NCBI GenBank assembly: GCA_029204225.1
Contig: CM055093.1
Span: 27,193,566-27,257,565 of the forward strand
Source of the DNA: Diphasiastrum complanatum
Taxonomy: Eukaryota > Streptophyta > Lycopodiopsida > Lycopodiales > Lycopodiaceae
DNA length: 64,000 nt
Direction: 5' to 3'
The translations under genes were made by a program, and so were the position numbers. Shown piece by piece: positions 11,145 to 23,172 of the stretch (its first letter is position 1; every line of letters starts with the position of its first letter). The notes beneath the pieces were generated by a model, which saw nothing but the letters and a program-made list of their open reading frames with translations, was not told where the DNA came from and ran no database searches.

Positions 11145-11881
11145 TGTGAAGAATTGAAAAAGATTATCTATGTTAGATATAGGGGTCTTATGTTTTTTAC
11201 ATCAAGCATCTAGGTGTAGGATGTTGATAGGAATAAATTTGGCATAGATGGCAAATTATGCATTTCCACTTGTAATGCCACTATTGAGCCAAAATAGAGT
11301 AAGAGGCTAAACACTTGCTAATTAGAGTGTAGACAAGTGTAAAGTTTTGGTTTGATGAATTCCAAGAGGTCTAATAGGATTTAGAGGTGGAACCTTGTGA
11401 GGTCCAATAGGAAATTGAGGTGTGCTTGAATATAGTCCAATAGAATTAAGAGGTGCATAGATCAATGATCCAATAGGATCAAGAGGTGACAAAATATGGT
11501 CCAATCATAGTTAAGCATAGTGGTAGCTCGTGGACCTACTAGTATCATTGTACTCCTCATTTTGAAGTCAATTGATTTGGTGATTTCATGGATTTTGTGA
11601 GTTATTGGATTTCTAGCTTTCTCTCTCTACCCGAGAGCTCATGATGCATTTTCTCTCTCTACCCGAGGAGAGCAGCTTTTTTTTACTTAGATTATTTTTT
11701 GAATACTTCCCACACGTGTGAGTGAGAGTTGGAAGTGATTGAATGCATGTAGTAGTGTGTTTTTGCCATAGGATTCAAGATTGATCTTGAATCTCAATCT
11801 AGTCTTGATCTTGGTGCATCTACACACCTTAGGAGATCACAAGTACATGTAGTAGACAGTCCACACGTGTGAAATTCAATA
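11145..11881 (+). repeat. Element B 5' LTR
   Basis: Starts TGTGAAGAATTG and ends AATTCAATA, where the 3' LTR has AATTCAACA. CACACGTGTG palindromes at 11711-11720 and 11862-11871. Contains three short segments of the type GTCCAATAGGA with intervening AGAGGT, a low-order internal repeat between about 11360 and 11500. Confidence 0.9.
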
Positions 11882-11893
11882 TGTTATCAGAGC
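11882..11893 (+). other. Element B primer-binding site (mutated)
   Basis: TGTTATCAGAGC directly after the 5' LTR. It differs by one base from the TGGTATCAGAGC complement of plant initiator tRNA-Met used by the related element C. Confidence 0.85.
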
Positions 11894-11918
11894 CTACCTA
11901 AGGTTACCATGCATTTTG

Positions 11919-12573
11919 TGTGAAAATTGTCAACATTTCCTAGCTAGTTTGAGGCCTAAATTGGCTAAAATTGTAAATAGTTTTGGTTCTGGAGTTTCAC
12001 ACGTGTGAACCAGGCCACAATGTTTTTATTTACTGTATTTTTTCAGTATGATGAAGTGTCAAACTTCATACCCTTCAAAATGAGACCATTTTGATGTATT
12101 TTGGTCATATAAGCCATTTTTAGCTATTTTTCCTATATAGGGAATATCTAGGGTCAAGTATCTTCTAGAGAGAGGAGAGAGAGTCATCTTCCTCATCCAT
12201 AAATAGTAGGGAAGTCGTGGAGAACAGGTTGGAGAAACCTTTTGTATGCTTCATTGAGATCAATAGATCATTGTCATTGTTTCTTCCTCCATTGAGAGCA
12301 TTGTTGTGTGTATTGTCTTCAAGCTATTGTGTATGATCTTAGGTGCTTTCCAAAAGTGGTAGGCTGATGTATTATGGACTGTATAATGCTATTTTGGGCC
12401 GCACTTGATGTTTATGGAAGTTTCCATTTGTGATAAATGCTTTTTGATCAAGTTCTTTGCATTCTAGGTAGCATAGAATGTGTTGCCAATTCCTAGCTTA
12501 TGTAGTTTGGAGTGCAAGCATTCAAGCCAATGATCTTGGAGTTTAGATCCACTTAGGATCTGTATTTTTCTCA
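11919..12573 (+). repeat. Element A 5' LTR
   Basis: Starts TGTGAAAATTG, ends TTTTTCTCA (3' copy: TTTTTCACA). Contains a perfect 14-bp palindrome TTCACACGTGTGAA (11996-12009) and a TATA-like CATAAATAG near 12199. Confidence 0.93.
11996..12009. promoter_or_regulatory. Palindromic G-box-core motif in element A LTR
   Basis: TTCACACGTGTGAA, repeated at 17773-17786 in the 3' LTR. The CACGTG centre is the known core bound by plant bZIP and bHLH factors. The same or nearly the same palindrome occurs in the LTRs of B, C, D and E. A regulatory role is inferred. Confidence 0.45.
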
Positions 12574-12585
12574 TGGTATCAGAGC
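12574..12585 (+). other. Element A primer-binding site
   Basis: TGGTATCAGAGC immediately follows the 5' LTR, the standard initiator tRNA-Met complement of plant copia elements. Confidence 0.92.
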
Positions 12586-13745
12586 TGGTTGGCTTCTATT
12601 TATAGTAAGTATTCCATTTTTGGTGATATTTGGATGTTTGATCAAGTTCTAGCATGATTTTGCATTGCTTTGTTGATCAAATCTTACTAACCTTTGTTTT
12701 GTGAGTTGAACTTGTGGATCAAAAGCATATTTCAGGTCTATTGAAGATCAGAGGCTGAAAAGAAACTATTTTGGATCAGATCATAACACCTAATCATTTG
12801 TGATTGTGAGGCTTGTGCATATTCAATACTAACAATGTTCTTTTCAATCCTATTGTTGACAATCTCCATTCTTGGATGAACACTCTCCTTAAGTGGATGA
12901 AACTTCTCCTTAAGTGGATGACAAATGCTCTTTTGAGTGAGTTGTAATTCTCCTAAAGGCTGAGCAAAGCTCCCATTTGGATGAAAGATCCCCTTTTTTG
13001 GGTGAACATATTGTAAGCTCCATTGTGAAGAGCATATTTTAAAGATTGTCATCAATTTTGGCATAAATTTTGGTGTACTTTGTTGAGCATGTAAGTAACT
13101 CTCCTTATGTAATTTGATTGGAGCATTTGCTGGAAGGTGTTAACCATTATGCAAGTGTGTTTTCAGGTTCTTAACAGGTTGAGGAACATTCTCATGTGAA
13201 GTGATCTTAGATCTACATCTAAACACCAAGATTTGACAAGATAGTGAAGCTAGTCTTGTGATTCACTAAGTGTGCTCATTCATTCACCTCTAAATCTTGT
13301 ATTTATCACTTGCTGGAGTTTATAAACTTTTAGAAGTGTGGTTTACATGTGGTTTTACAGGTTGAATCAATATCTTAGTGTGTTGATCATATGTTGATCA
13401 AGTTTGTTCATTACTAGGTAATCTTGGCATCCTAGTTTTGGGTATTTTCTAAGAATGCAAGTAACTCTTCACACCATAACTTGATTTGGTCACTTGCTGG
13501 AAAGTTTGAGAGCTTAAGCAAGAGTGTGTTCAGGTTGGTTTGATTTTGTAATCCATTCTTAGTGTGTGCAAAGTGTTGCATGTGTTTCAATCTTCCTTTC
13601 TATGCTTGGAAACCATCTAGGTTCAAGATAGAAGTGTTTTAGGGTCCTAAATCTTCATAGATCTCTTTATCTATCATTTGTTGAGAGAAAAGTGAGTGCT
13701 AAGTGCTTTAGGACAGAACCTAAAAGTTGAAGAAACATTAGAATC
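12586..13745 (+). other. Element A leader with imperfect internal repeats
   Basis: Untranslated leader of about 1.16 kb. A motif made of TTGCTGGA followed some 40 bases later by TTTCAGGTT or TTTACAGGTT recurs near 13130, 13315 and 13495, about 185 bp apart. The repeated CAG/GTT ends look like splice acceptors, which may matter for transcript processing. CTTAAGTGGATGA is duplicated near 12892 and 12912. Confidence 0.5.
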
Positions 13746-16700
13746 ATGGCTTCCAATGGTGGGATCATGCTAGAGTCTAGTGAAAGGTTGAGTTCATCAA
13801 ACTACTCTACTTGGAAAGTGAGGATGGAGTCCTTACTTGAGTTGAATGAACTCATGGACATAGTTGCAGAAATTGAAGAGAGACCTCTCACACTTCAAGA
13901 GCAACAAAGGTTTGATAAGAAGGCCAAAAGGGCTCTTCATATCATTAAAATGAATGTTACAAATGAACTTCTCAAGGAAGTTGGAAAGTGTCAAAGTGCA
14001 AGTGAGGCATGGAATGCCTTAAAGAAGCTCTTTGAATCAAAGTCCACATCTAGGGTATTGACCCTAAGGAGACAAATATTTTCTAGTAGGCAAAGAGAGA
14101 GTGAAAGTGCTCATGCATTTATCTTGAGAGTTAAGTCCCTAAGTGATGATTTAGCATGCATTGATGAGAACATAAAAGATGGTGAAATAGTCCAAGTTAT
14201 GTTGAATGGTTTGCTAAATGAACATGCTAACCTTGTGCAAAGTTTTGCCATTCAAAGAGTCTTGCCAAGTGTGGTTGACTTGCAAGAAATCTTATTGGCT
14301 GAAGAACATAGGTTGCAATCAAAGCTTGATGGTGCATCCTTGCAAGGTGGAGGTGAAGAGGCTTTCTTCACAAAAGGCAAATTCAAGGGCAAAGGTAAAG
14401 GCAAAGGGAAATGGTCCAAAGGTGGTAACTTTGATCATGATGATCACTCTTCCTCTTCCTCTTCTACTAAGAACAATAAGTCAAAGTTCAAGTGCTTTTA
14501 TTGTGGGATAAAAGGTCATTTTGCAAATGAATGTTATAAGAAGAAAAGAGAGCAAGGAGAGAGGCAAGGAAATCTTACAATAGATGAGGAAGAACATAAC
14601 ACATGTGAATCACTTGTTATGACTTCAAGTTTGTTAGCCAACATAGATGATAATGATCCTTGGTGGATTGATAGTGGAGCCTCATCTCACATGACAAGAC
14701 ATAAGGAATACTTTACATCCTTATTGTCTTATGAGGGAGAAGGTAACATCATCTACACTGCAAATGATGGTCAATGTGACATCAAAAGCATAGGCACTAT
14801 TCCTATTTCCCTTTCAACAAATAAGAAAGCAAATCTTGAAAATGTTTTGTACATTCCTTCAATCACTAAGAATTTGCTTAGTGTAAGTCAAATGATTGAC
14901 AAAGGACTTGATGTGGAGTTCATTGGAGATGCATGTTTGATAAGTAAATGTGGATCCTTGATTGCTCAAGGTAGGAGGCATGGTAAACTTTTCAAGCTTG
15001 ATGCATGTGTGATCTCTAATCATGAAGGATGTATGGCTAGGGAGCAATTGACAAACCAAGAAGTTTGGCACAAGAGGTTGGGCCATCCCAACTTCAAATC
15101 TTTGGAGGTAATGGCAAAGAAAGAGCTTGTTCTTGGTCTCCCTAAAAGTCTTGTTGCAAACAATAGTGTTTGTGAACATTGTGCCTTGTCCAAATCTCAT
15201 AGACTTGCTTATTCTAGATCTACTTCTAGATCTAAAGAAGCTTTTCAACTTGTGCATTCTGATATTCATTCTTCTAGTACAACTAGCAATGGTGGGGCAA
15301 AGATGTATGCAACTTTCATTGATGACTTTAGTAGGTATACTTGGATCTATCTTCTTAAAAGTAAGGATGAAGTGTTTGCTGCATTTGTCAAGTTCAAGAA
15401 TGAAATGGAAAACCAATTCAATACAAAGATCAAATGCTTAAGATCTGATAATGGAGGGGAATACACCTCAAATAGGTTCAAAGACTTTTGTATAGCACAT
15501 GGGATTAAGAGGGAGATGTCTAGTCCTAGGACTCCACAACAAAATGGAGTGGCCGAGAGGAAGAATAGAACCCTTTGTGAATGTGCCAAGGCAATGAGAC
15601 TACATGCTAATATTGCTAAGTCTTTTTGGGGGGAAGCTTTAGCATGTGCTAACTATCTATGTAATAGATGGACAAGTGCTTCCTTGGATGGTAAAACTCC
15701 TCATGAGGTTCTTTATGGTAGAAGGCCGAGTGTCAAGCATTGTAGGATCTTTGGATGTACATGTTTTGTCAATATCACACTTGATGATAGAACTAAAGAA
15801 GATCCTTCATCAAAGAAGGGTGTGTTTGTTGGCTATAGTGAAGTAAGCAAGGCTTACAAAGTGTACATTCCTTCTACAAAGAAAGTTGTCATAAGTAGGG
15901 ATGTCATCTTTCATGAAGAGAATGTTTCCAATGTTGTTGATGTTGATGTTGATGTGCCTACTAATCATCATGATGTGCAAGATGTCTTGGATGAAGATGG
16001 AGATGCCACTCCAAAGCAAACTTCAAGGAAGACTCAAAGGCAAAGGGCTAAGCCATCAAGGCTAACCTATGATGAAAAAGGAAAGCAAGTGGTGGACAAC
16101 TCTAACTTTGCTTTTCTTACCTCTTTTGATGAACCAACTTGTGTAGGTGAAGCAATTCAAAAGAAGGAATGGATCCAAGCCATGGATCATGAGCATCAAG
16201 CACTCATCAAAAGCAACACATGGAGGTTGGTAAAGCTTCCAAAGGACAATAAGGCAATTGGTTGTAAGTGGATCTTCAAGATCAAGACAAATCAAGATGG
16301 ATCAATCAACAAGTACAAGGCAAGGTTGGTGGCAAAGGGGTATGCTCAAGAATATGGTATTGACTATGATGAGACCTTTGCACCCGTGGCAAAGATGGTA
16401 ACTATTCGAATCCTAATCTCTCTTGCAACTCTTTATGATTGGGATATGTGGCAAATGGATGTTACTAATGCCTTCTTGAATGGTGATCTTGAAGAAGATA
16501 TTTACATGGAGCAACCCGAGGGCTATGTTTCACATGATGAGCCTAATCATGTGTGCTATCTCCAAAAGAGTTTGTATGGGCTAAAGCAAGCACCAAGGAG
16601 TTGGTATGCTAAGCTCAATTCCTTCTTACTTTCTCAAAACTTTGTTATGAGTGAGTATGATCATTCTCTCTACTTTAGATTGAATGAAAATGATATCACT

Positions 16701-17700
16701 TTACTTTTGATCTATGTTGATGACATTATCTTAAGTGGTGGTAACAATCTAGATATAGATGAAATCAAGATGGCACTCAAAAGAGAGTTTGAAATTCAAG
16801 ATCTTGGTAAACTTCATTATATCTTAGGAATAGAGATTATTAGAACTTCTAAATCGACATTCATATGTCAAGAAAAGTATGTTAACTCTATTCTAAAAAG
16901 GTTTCATATGGAAGATTGTAAAGTTGTTTCTACTCCTATGGAATCAAATGTAAAGCTAACTACAAGAAGTAATGAAAGATCCTTCAAGGACATTACTCTC
17001 TATAGAAAGCTAATAGGATCTCTTATATGGTTAACCATCACAAGACCTGATCTAAGCTTTGTGGTTGGTAAACTAAGTCAATTTATGCAAGATCCTAGTG
17101 AGGCTCATTGGAAGCTAGGAAAGAGAGTACTTAGATACATCTCGGGATCTAGAGATTTTGGCATCTTGTATGGAGGTACTACACCTAACCTTTGTGGATT
17201 TTCAGATTCAGATTTTGCAGGTGATCAAATGGATAGGAAGTCAACAAGTGCCTTTGCAATCTATCTTGGAGATGGAGTGGTCTCATGGCTATCAAAGAAG
17301 CAACCAACTATCTCTCTATCTTCCACCGAAGCCGAGTACAAGGCATTAACAACATGCACCAAGGAGATTCTTTGGATCAAGAGGATGTTATTGGATCTTC
17401 ACTTGCTGGAACCAGAGAAGACTCCAATCATACTTTGTGATAACCTTTCAGCCCAAAGCTTGGCAAGCAATCCTGTTTTTTCATGCAAGGAGCAAGCACA
17501 TTGAGATTGCTCACCATTTTGTGAGAGATCAAGTCATTGCCAAAGAGGTGGAGCTTCAACATGTCTCTTCAAAGGAGTGTGTGGCTGATATCTTCACCAA
17601 ACCATTGGGAAAGGACCTATATTTAATGCATAGATCTAATCTTGGAATGTGCTCAAAGACTATGTTGAAACTAGCATCCAATGTTGAAGAGGGAGTGTGA
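13746..17700 (+). CDS. Element A Gag-Pol polyprotein (one frameshift near the end)
   Basis: ATG at 13746 follows the leader and opens with the UBN2-type Gag (SSNYSTWKVRMESLLEL). Motifs in order: zinc knuckle CFYCGIKGHFANEC from residue 250; protease DSGASSHM from 309; integrase HHCC region starting VWHKRLGHPNF; integrase catalytic D506, D568 and E604 (D,D35E); RT motif YVDD at 990; RNase H GFSDSDFAGD and SLSSTEAEYKAL. The frame ends at 17504 because a T-run at 17476-17481 has six Ts where the relatives imply five; the remaining part (SKHIEIAHHFVRDQ, ADIFTKPLG) is in the next frame and stops at 17698-17700, inside the first bases of the 3' LTR. Everything else is uninterrupted. The extra T may be a true mutation or an assembly error. 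Confidence 0.93.
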
Positions 17701-18350
17701 AAATTGTCAACATTTCCTAGCTAGTTTGAGGCCTAAATTGGCTAAAATTGTAAATAGTTTTGGTTCTGGAGTTTCACACGTGTGAACCAGGCCACAATGT
17801 TTTTATTTACTGTATTTTTTCAGTATGATGAAGTGTCAAACTTCATACCCTTCAAAATGAGACCATTTTGATGTATTTTGGTCATATAAGCCATTTTTAG
17901 CTATTTTTCCTATATAGGGAATATCTAGGGTCAAGTACCTTCTAAAGAGAGGAGAGAGAGTCATCTTCCTCATCCATAAATAGTAGGGAAGTCGTGGAGA
18001 ACAGGTTGGAGAAACCTTTTGTATGCTTCATTGAGATCAATAGATCATTGTCATTGTTTCTTCCTCCATTGAGAGCATTGTTGTGTGTATTGTCTTCAAG
18101 CTATTGTGTATGATCTTAGGTGCTTTCCAAAAGTGGTAGGCTGATGTATTATGGACTGTATAATGCTATTTTGGGCCGCACTTGATGTTTATGGAAGTTT
18201 CCATTTGTGATAAATGCTTTTTGATCAAGTTCTTTGCATTCTAGGTAGCATAGAATGTGTTGCCAATTCCTAGCTTATGTAGTTTGGAGTGCAAGCATTC
18301 AAGACAATGATCTTGGAGTTTAGATCCACTTAGGATCTGTATTTTTCACA
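17696..18350 (+). repeat. Element A 3' LTR
   Basis: 655 bp, about four differences from the 5' LTR (near 17938, 17945, 18304 and 18348). Followed by the TTTTG duplication. Confidence 0.93.
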
Positions 18351-18355
18351 TTTTG

Positions 18356-19073
18356 ATCCATCTAAGTGAAAAAAAATTTATCAATGTTGAGCTAGAAGTT
18401 GTCAAGGCCATTTTCCTAGCTATCTTGTTCAATCTTGGATCAAAAGAGATCAAAAGGACATTGTTGGGTCTGACCTGGTACTGTACGGAATCAGGTGCTC
18501 AGACACGTGTGAGGAACATCCAATTTTAGTTTGGAAGTTCTCTCTCATGTTTGATCCATTTATCTTGCTTGATAGCTTGTTTTGAAGCTATTTTTATCTA
18601 GTTTCTGTTGCAATCAGTTTCATTCCATTTGGTTGAGCCAATTAAAAGTTATAAGCTTTTGAAGAGGGTTAGGTAGGGCACCTAGACCTGGGTGGACACA
18701 TTTGGTTTGGTCAAGAGATTGCTTGTTTGATCCAAAATCATAGTTGAATGCTTACCAATCTCATCTATATGTGATCTAGGCACTGTTTCGAGATCTTAGC
18801 CATTTTGTTTCATGCAATATCATTGTATTTGAGTCAAATTTGATTTCTTAGTGTATTTCACACCTGCTAAGAGTGTTTGATCCTAACTTTTCCCATACTC
18901 CATCATTTGATGTGAAGTAGATCTAGTTTTGGAGAGATTGAGATAGCTAGTGAGAATCATCTCACAGTTTGTTGCAAAATCTTTCATAGGAAGAGATAGT
19001 ACTTCATTATTGGATCCTATTGAGAGTGTGTTGCAACATTTATTGTTCATCATTTGAGTTTTCTTCACTTCAA
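18356..19073 (+). other. Element B leader, right part
   Basis: Untranslated leader of B resumed after the insertion of A. It contains GTACTGTACGGAATC and CAGACACGTGTGAGG (18478-18515), the same pairing of a GTAC-type palindrome with CACGTG seen in other elements here. Element C carries the homologous stretch on the minus strand (52830-53340). Confidence 0.7.
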
Positions 19074-22000
19074 ATGGCTTCAACGAGTTCATCTTTGTTG
19101 GAACCAAGTGAAAGATTGTCCACTTCAAACTATTCAATTTGGAAGATGAGGATGGAGTCCATCTTTATCCTTCAAGATGTGATGGACATAGTTCTTGGCC
19201 TTGAAGAAGAACCACAAGTTCTTCAAGAGGTTCAAAAATACAAAAAGAGAGCTAGGATGGCTCTCCACTACATTAAGATGAATGTCTCTAATGAGATATT
19301 GAGGGAGATAGGTACTTGTACAACAACCAAAGAAGCTTGGGATTGTCTCAAGACTATCTATGAGGCTAAGAATACCTCTAGGCTTCTCACTCTTAGGAAT
19401 CAAATCTTTCAAAGTAGCCAAAAGAGTGATGAGAGTTATGTTTTGAGAGTAAAAGATATTCATAGAGAGCTTGCTTGCATTGGTGATTCCATCAATCAAA
19501 ATGAGCTAGTTCAAGTCATTCTCAATGGCTTGAGAAGTGAATTTGATAACCTTGTCCAATCCTATGCCATTAAGGAGGAGCTACCAAGTTTGAAGGCTCT
19601 CCAAAGTGTGCTAATTTTAGAAGAATCAAGACAAGAGTACAAGCTCTTGAGGATGGACAAGCTTTCTCTCACTCATAATGATGGCAAAGCTCTCTTTGCC
19701 AAGGATAAGCACAAAGAGAGGAGCAAGAACCAACATCAACAATCCTCAAGCAAGGACAAAGTCAAATCCAAAGACAAAGATGAGGAGGAAGATGATTCCT
19801 CTAATGCTTCATCATCCAAGCTCAAGAAGAAGAAGAAGATCAAGTGTTTTTATTGTGGCAAGGAAGGTCATTATGCCACCAATTGCTTCAAAAAGAAGAA
19901 TCAACTCAAGCAAGCCAATATTACCAATGAGAAGGAAAATACTATTGCAAGTGATGGAGAGGGATCTCTTATGGTCTCTAGTTTCTCATCTACTCCTTTC
20001 AAGAAGGACGGCCTATGGTATATTGATAGTGGAGCCTCTTCACATATGTGTAGCTCCAAGGACTCTTTCTCTTCTATTGCACCTTATGATGGAGTGAAGA
20101 AATCAATATACACTGTAAATGATTTTGAATGTCCTATTGAAGGCATAGGGAACATTCCCTTGAAGCTTGCATCCTCTAAAGTTCTTTCTCTCTCTAGAGT
20201 TCTTTATGTACCTAAGCTTACCAAGAATCTTATTAGTGTTGGCCAATTGCTTGATAATGGCCTTGATGTAAAATTCAATGTTGATACTTGCACTATCAAG
20301 AAGAATGATGAGATACTTGCATTAGGATCTAGATTTGGTGGCATCTATAAACTAGATCCAAATGAGTATGTGAATGCTTGTAATGTTGCTCTTGTGAACA
20401 AGCTTTCTATGGAGGAATTATGGCATAGGAGGTTGGGACATCCCAACTACAAATCCATGCTCTCTATGATCAAAGAATCCAAAGCTATTGGCTTGCCAAA
20501 GTCATTCTCCAAGAAGATCAAGCCTTGTGAGGCTTGTGCTATTGCTAAATCTCACAAAAAGCCATTTACAAGATCTTCTATCAAAAGCAAGCATCCTTTG
20601 GAGTTAATCCACTCGGATGTGCATTTCTCATCAACTACAAGCAAGGGAGGAGCCACTTGTTTTGTTACTTTCATTGATGATTACACAAGATTCACTTGGA
20701 TATATCTTCTTGCTTCAAAATCTATGGTGTTTGATCATTTCCTTATTTTCAAAGCTTATGTAGAGAAGCAATTCTCATTCAAGATTAAAGCTCTTAGAAG
20801 TGATGGAGGTGGTGAATATATCTCCAATAAATTTCAAGATTTTTGTGAGCTTGAAGGCATTAAAAGAGAGTTTTCTTGTGCCTACTCTCCATCTCAAAAT
20901 GGAGTGGTCGAGAGAAAGAATAGATCTCTATGTGAATGTGCAAAATCTATGAGAATTGAGGCATCTTTGCCCAAAGATTTTTGGGGAGAAGCCATTAACT
21001 GTGCAAATTATCTTTGCAATAGGTTCCCACATATAGCTCTTGGAGGAAAGTCACCATATGGAATCTTATATTTGAAGAAGCCTAAGGTTGATCACCTTAG
21101 AGTTTTTGGATGCGTATGCTTTGCCCATATTCCCTTGGAAACAAGGAAGAAGGATTATCCTAGTCCATGCAAAGGAATCATGGTTGGATAGTCATCCACA
21201 AGAAGGCCTATAGAGTATTTGTACTCTCTACTTCTCAAGTTATTGAAAGTAGAGACGTTGTCTTTCATGAAGATCAACATTCACCTTTTGAAGAGGCCGA
21301 GATCAAGAAGTCTATGGATGCATCACCTATTATTGATTTTGAAGATAATTATGATGTGATGGGGTCGAGATTTGAAGAAGACTCTCCTCGGATTTTTTCA
21401 CCAAGAAGATCCATGAGAGATAGATCCGAGCCTAAGAGGCTCTCATATGTTGACAAAGGCAAACAAGTGGATCTTGATTCCACTAATTATGTTTTTTATG
21501 TCTCTCATGAAGAGCCAAAGAATGTACAAGAGGCACTCAATACCAAGGAATGCTTCTTGGTTTCCAATGGAAGGCTCGAACTTGAGACCAAAGAAACTTT
21601 GGATGTCAAGCGTTAACCAATTGAGCCAACTCCCTTGGGTAATACCAAGGAATGGTATGATGCCATGAAGCAAGAGTATGATGCATTGATCACCAACAAT
21701 ACTTGGGAGCTTGTGGATCCTCCATCCAACAAGCATGTGATTGGTTGCAAGTGGGTATATCGGATCAAGTTCAATCATGATGGCACCATCAACAAGCATA
21801 AAGCAAGATTATGTGCCAAAGGATTTGCTCAAATCCATGGTCTTGATTATGAGGAGACCTTTGCACCCGTTGCAAAGATGGTGACAATAAGAATTCTTAT
21901 TTCTCTTGCTTGTTTTTTCAAGTGAAAGGTGTTCCAATTAGATGTATCCAATGCTTTTCTAAATGGTTACCTTGAGGAGGAGATCTATATGGAACAACCT

Positions 22001-23154
22001 CAAGGATTCATCAAGGATGAGTCCAAAGTGTGCTTGCTCTTCAAAAGTCTTTATGGACTCAATCAAGCACCAAGATCATGGTATTCAAGACTTAACTCTT
22101 TTCTTATCTCACTAGGATTTACTCTTAGTGACTATGATCCTTCCATGTATCTAAAGTTTGTTGATAGCAATATTGTCATTCTTCTAATTTATGTTGATGA
22201 CATTATTCTTTGTGGAAGTTGTATCAAGCTAGTTGATGAAACCAAGCTAGCACTTGGATGTGAGTTTAAAATGCAAGATCTAGGAGAGATACATTACATC
22301 CTAGGCCTAGAAATTGATTTTTATGAAAATCATGTCTTTATATGCCAATCTAGATATGCTCACTCTATGTTGAAAAAATTTCATATGGAAATTTCTAAGA
22401 GCATAGATACTCCAATGGAGCAAATTGTAAAAGATCCTAATAAAGGTGATGAAAGATCCTTTGAGGACATCACACTTCTTAGGAGTCTTGTAGGCTCCTT
22501 GATTTGGCTTACCATTACTAGGCCCGATCTTAGTTTTTGTGTGCACAAATTGAGTCAATTTATGCAAGATCCTAAGATCCATCATTGGAAGATGGCCAAG
22601 AGGATTCTAAGATATGTATCTTCATCTTGTGATTATGGTCTACTCTTATAAAAGTAAAGATCTATCCATTATTGGCTACTCAGATTCGGACTTTTCAAGT
22701 GACAAGATGGATCGAAAGTCTATTAGTGCATACACTATCTTTCTTGGAGGCAATCTAATATCTTGGCTTTCCAAAAAGCAAGATACTATATCTCTCTCTT
22801 CATGTGAGGCCGAGTACAAAGCACTCACTACAACTACCAAAGAAGTGCTTTGGATCAAAAGGTTATTAATGGAACTAAAGTGCATCAAGGATGATGATCT
22901 ACCAATGATCAAGTGTGATAACATCTCGGCCCAAGCTCTTGCCAATAATCCCATATTTCATGCAAGAAGCAAGCACAGAAGTGGCACACCATTTTGTGAG
23001 AGAAAAGCTTATTGGAGGAGAAATCTATTTGGAGCATGTCAACTCGTCCTCTTGTATTGCCGATCTACTCACCAAGCCTTTGAGCAAAAGTGCTTTCATC
23101 AAGCATAGATCTAATCTTGGAGTTATATCAAGATCAATGTTCAAATCTTCATAG
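19074..23154 (+). pseudogene. Element B Gag-Pol, multiply broken
   Basis: ATG at 19074; an in-frame upstream extension to 19020 is leader. Gag with UBN2-type start (ERLSTSNYSIWKMRMESI), zinc knuckle CFYCGKEGHYATNC, protease DSGASSHM, integrase start LWHRRLGHPNY and DGGGEY are readable up to a TAG plus frameshift at 21189. A 102-bp insertion between copies of AATACCAAGGAATG (21539, 21641) adds a stop. TGA replaces an expected Trp at 21923-21925, just before VFQLDVSNAF. RT YVDD is intact near 22192. Frameshifts near 22640 and 22972 split RNase H (YSDSDFSSD, SLSSCEAEYKAL). The enzyme functions are therefore lost, although each domain is easily recognised. Compared with element C, three codons (ASN) are missing in Gag. 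Confidence 0.92.
21539..21654 (+). repeat. 102-bp insertion bounded by a 14-bp direct repeat in element B pol
   Basis: AATACCAAGGAATG occurs at 21539-21552 and 21641-21654. The 102-base step is a multiple of three but includes an in-frame TAA at 21614-21616. The homologous proteins A and E have nothing at this place. Looks like filler or slippage DNA; its source is not obvious. Confidence 0.6.
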
Positions 23155-23172
23155 ATAATTTTTTAGGAGGAG

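Larger units (their letters stand above)
11919..18350 (+). mobile_element. Copia element A, nearly intact, nested in B
   Basis: Two 655-bp LTRs (11919-12573, 17696-18350) flanked by the 5-bp duplication TTTTG (11914-11918, 18351-18355). Terminal inverted repeats TGTGAAAA/TTTTCACA. Primer site at 12574, polypurine tract GAAGAGGGAG at 17686-17695. The LTR pair shows about four differences, so insertion is recent. It sits in the leader of element B: joining its flanks gives the same leader sequence that element C carries at about 53345-53385 on the other strand. Confidence 0.97.

Noticed and set aside
14859-15416. 185-codon minus-strand frame within element A
   Set aside because: Shadow of the integrase coding region on the opposite strand; no motif of its own.
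17470-17510. Programmed frameshift between pol and the RNase H tail of element A
   Set aside because: The shift falls inside the RNase H domain at a T-run, and E reads the same region in one frame. A mutation or assembly error is simpler.
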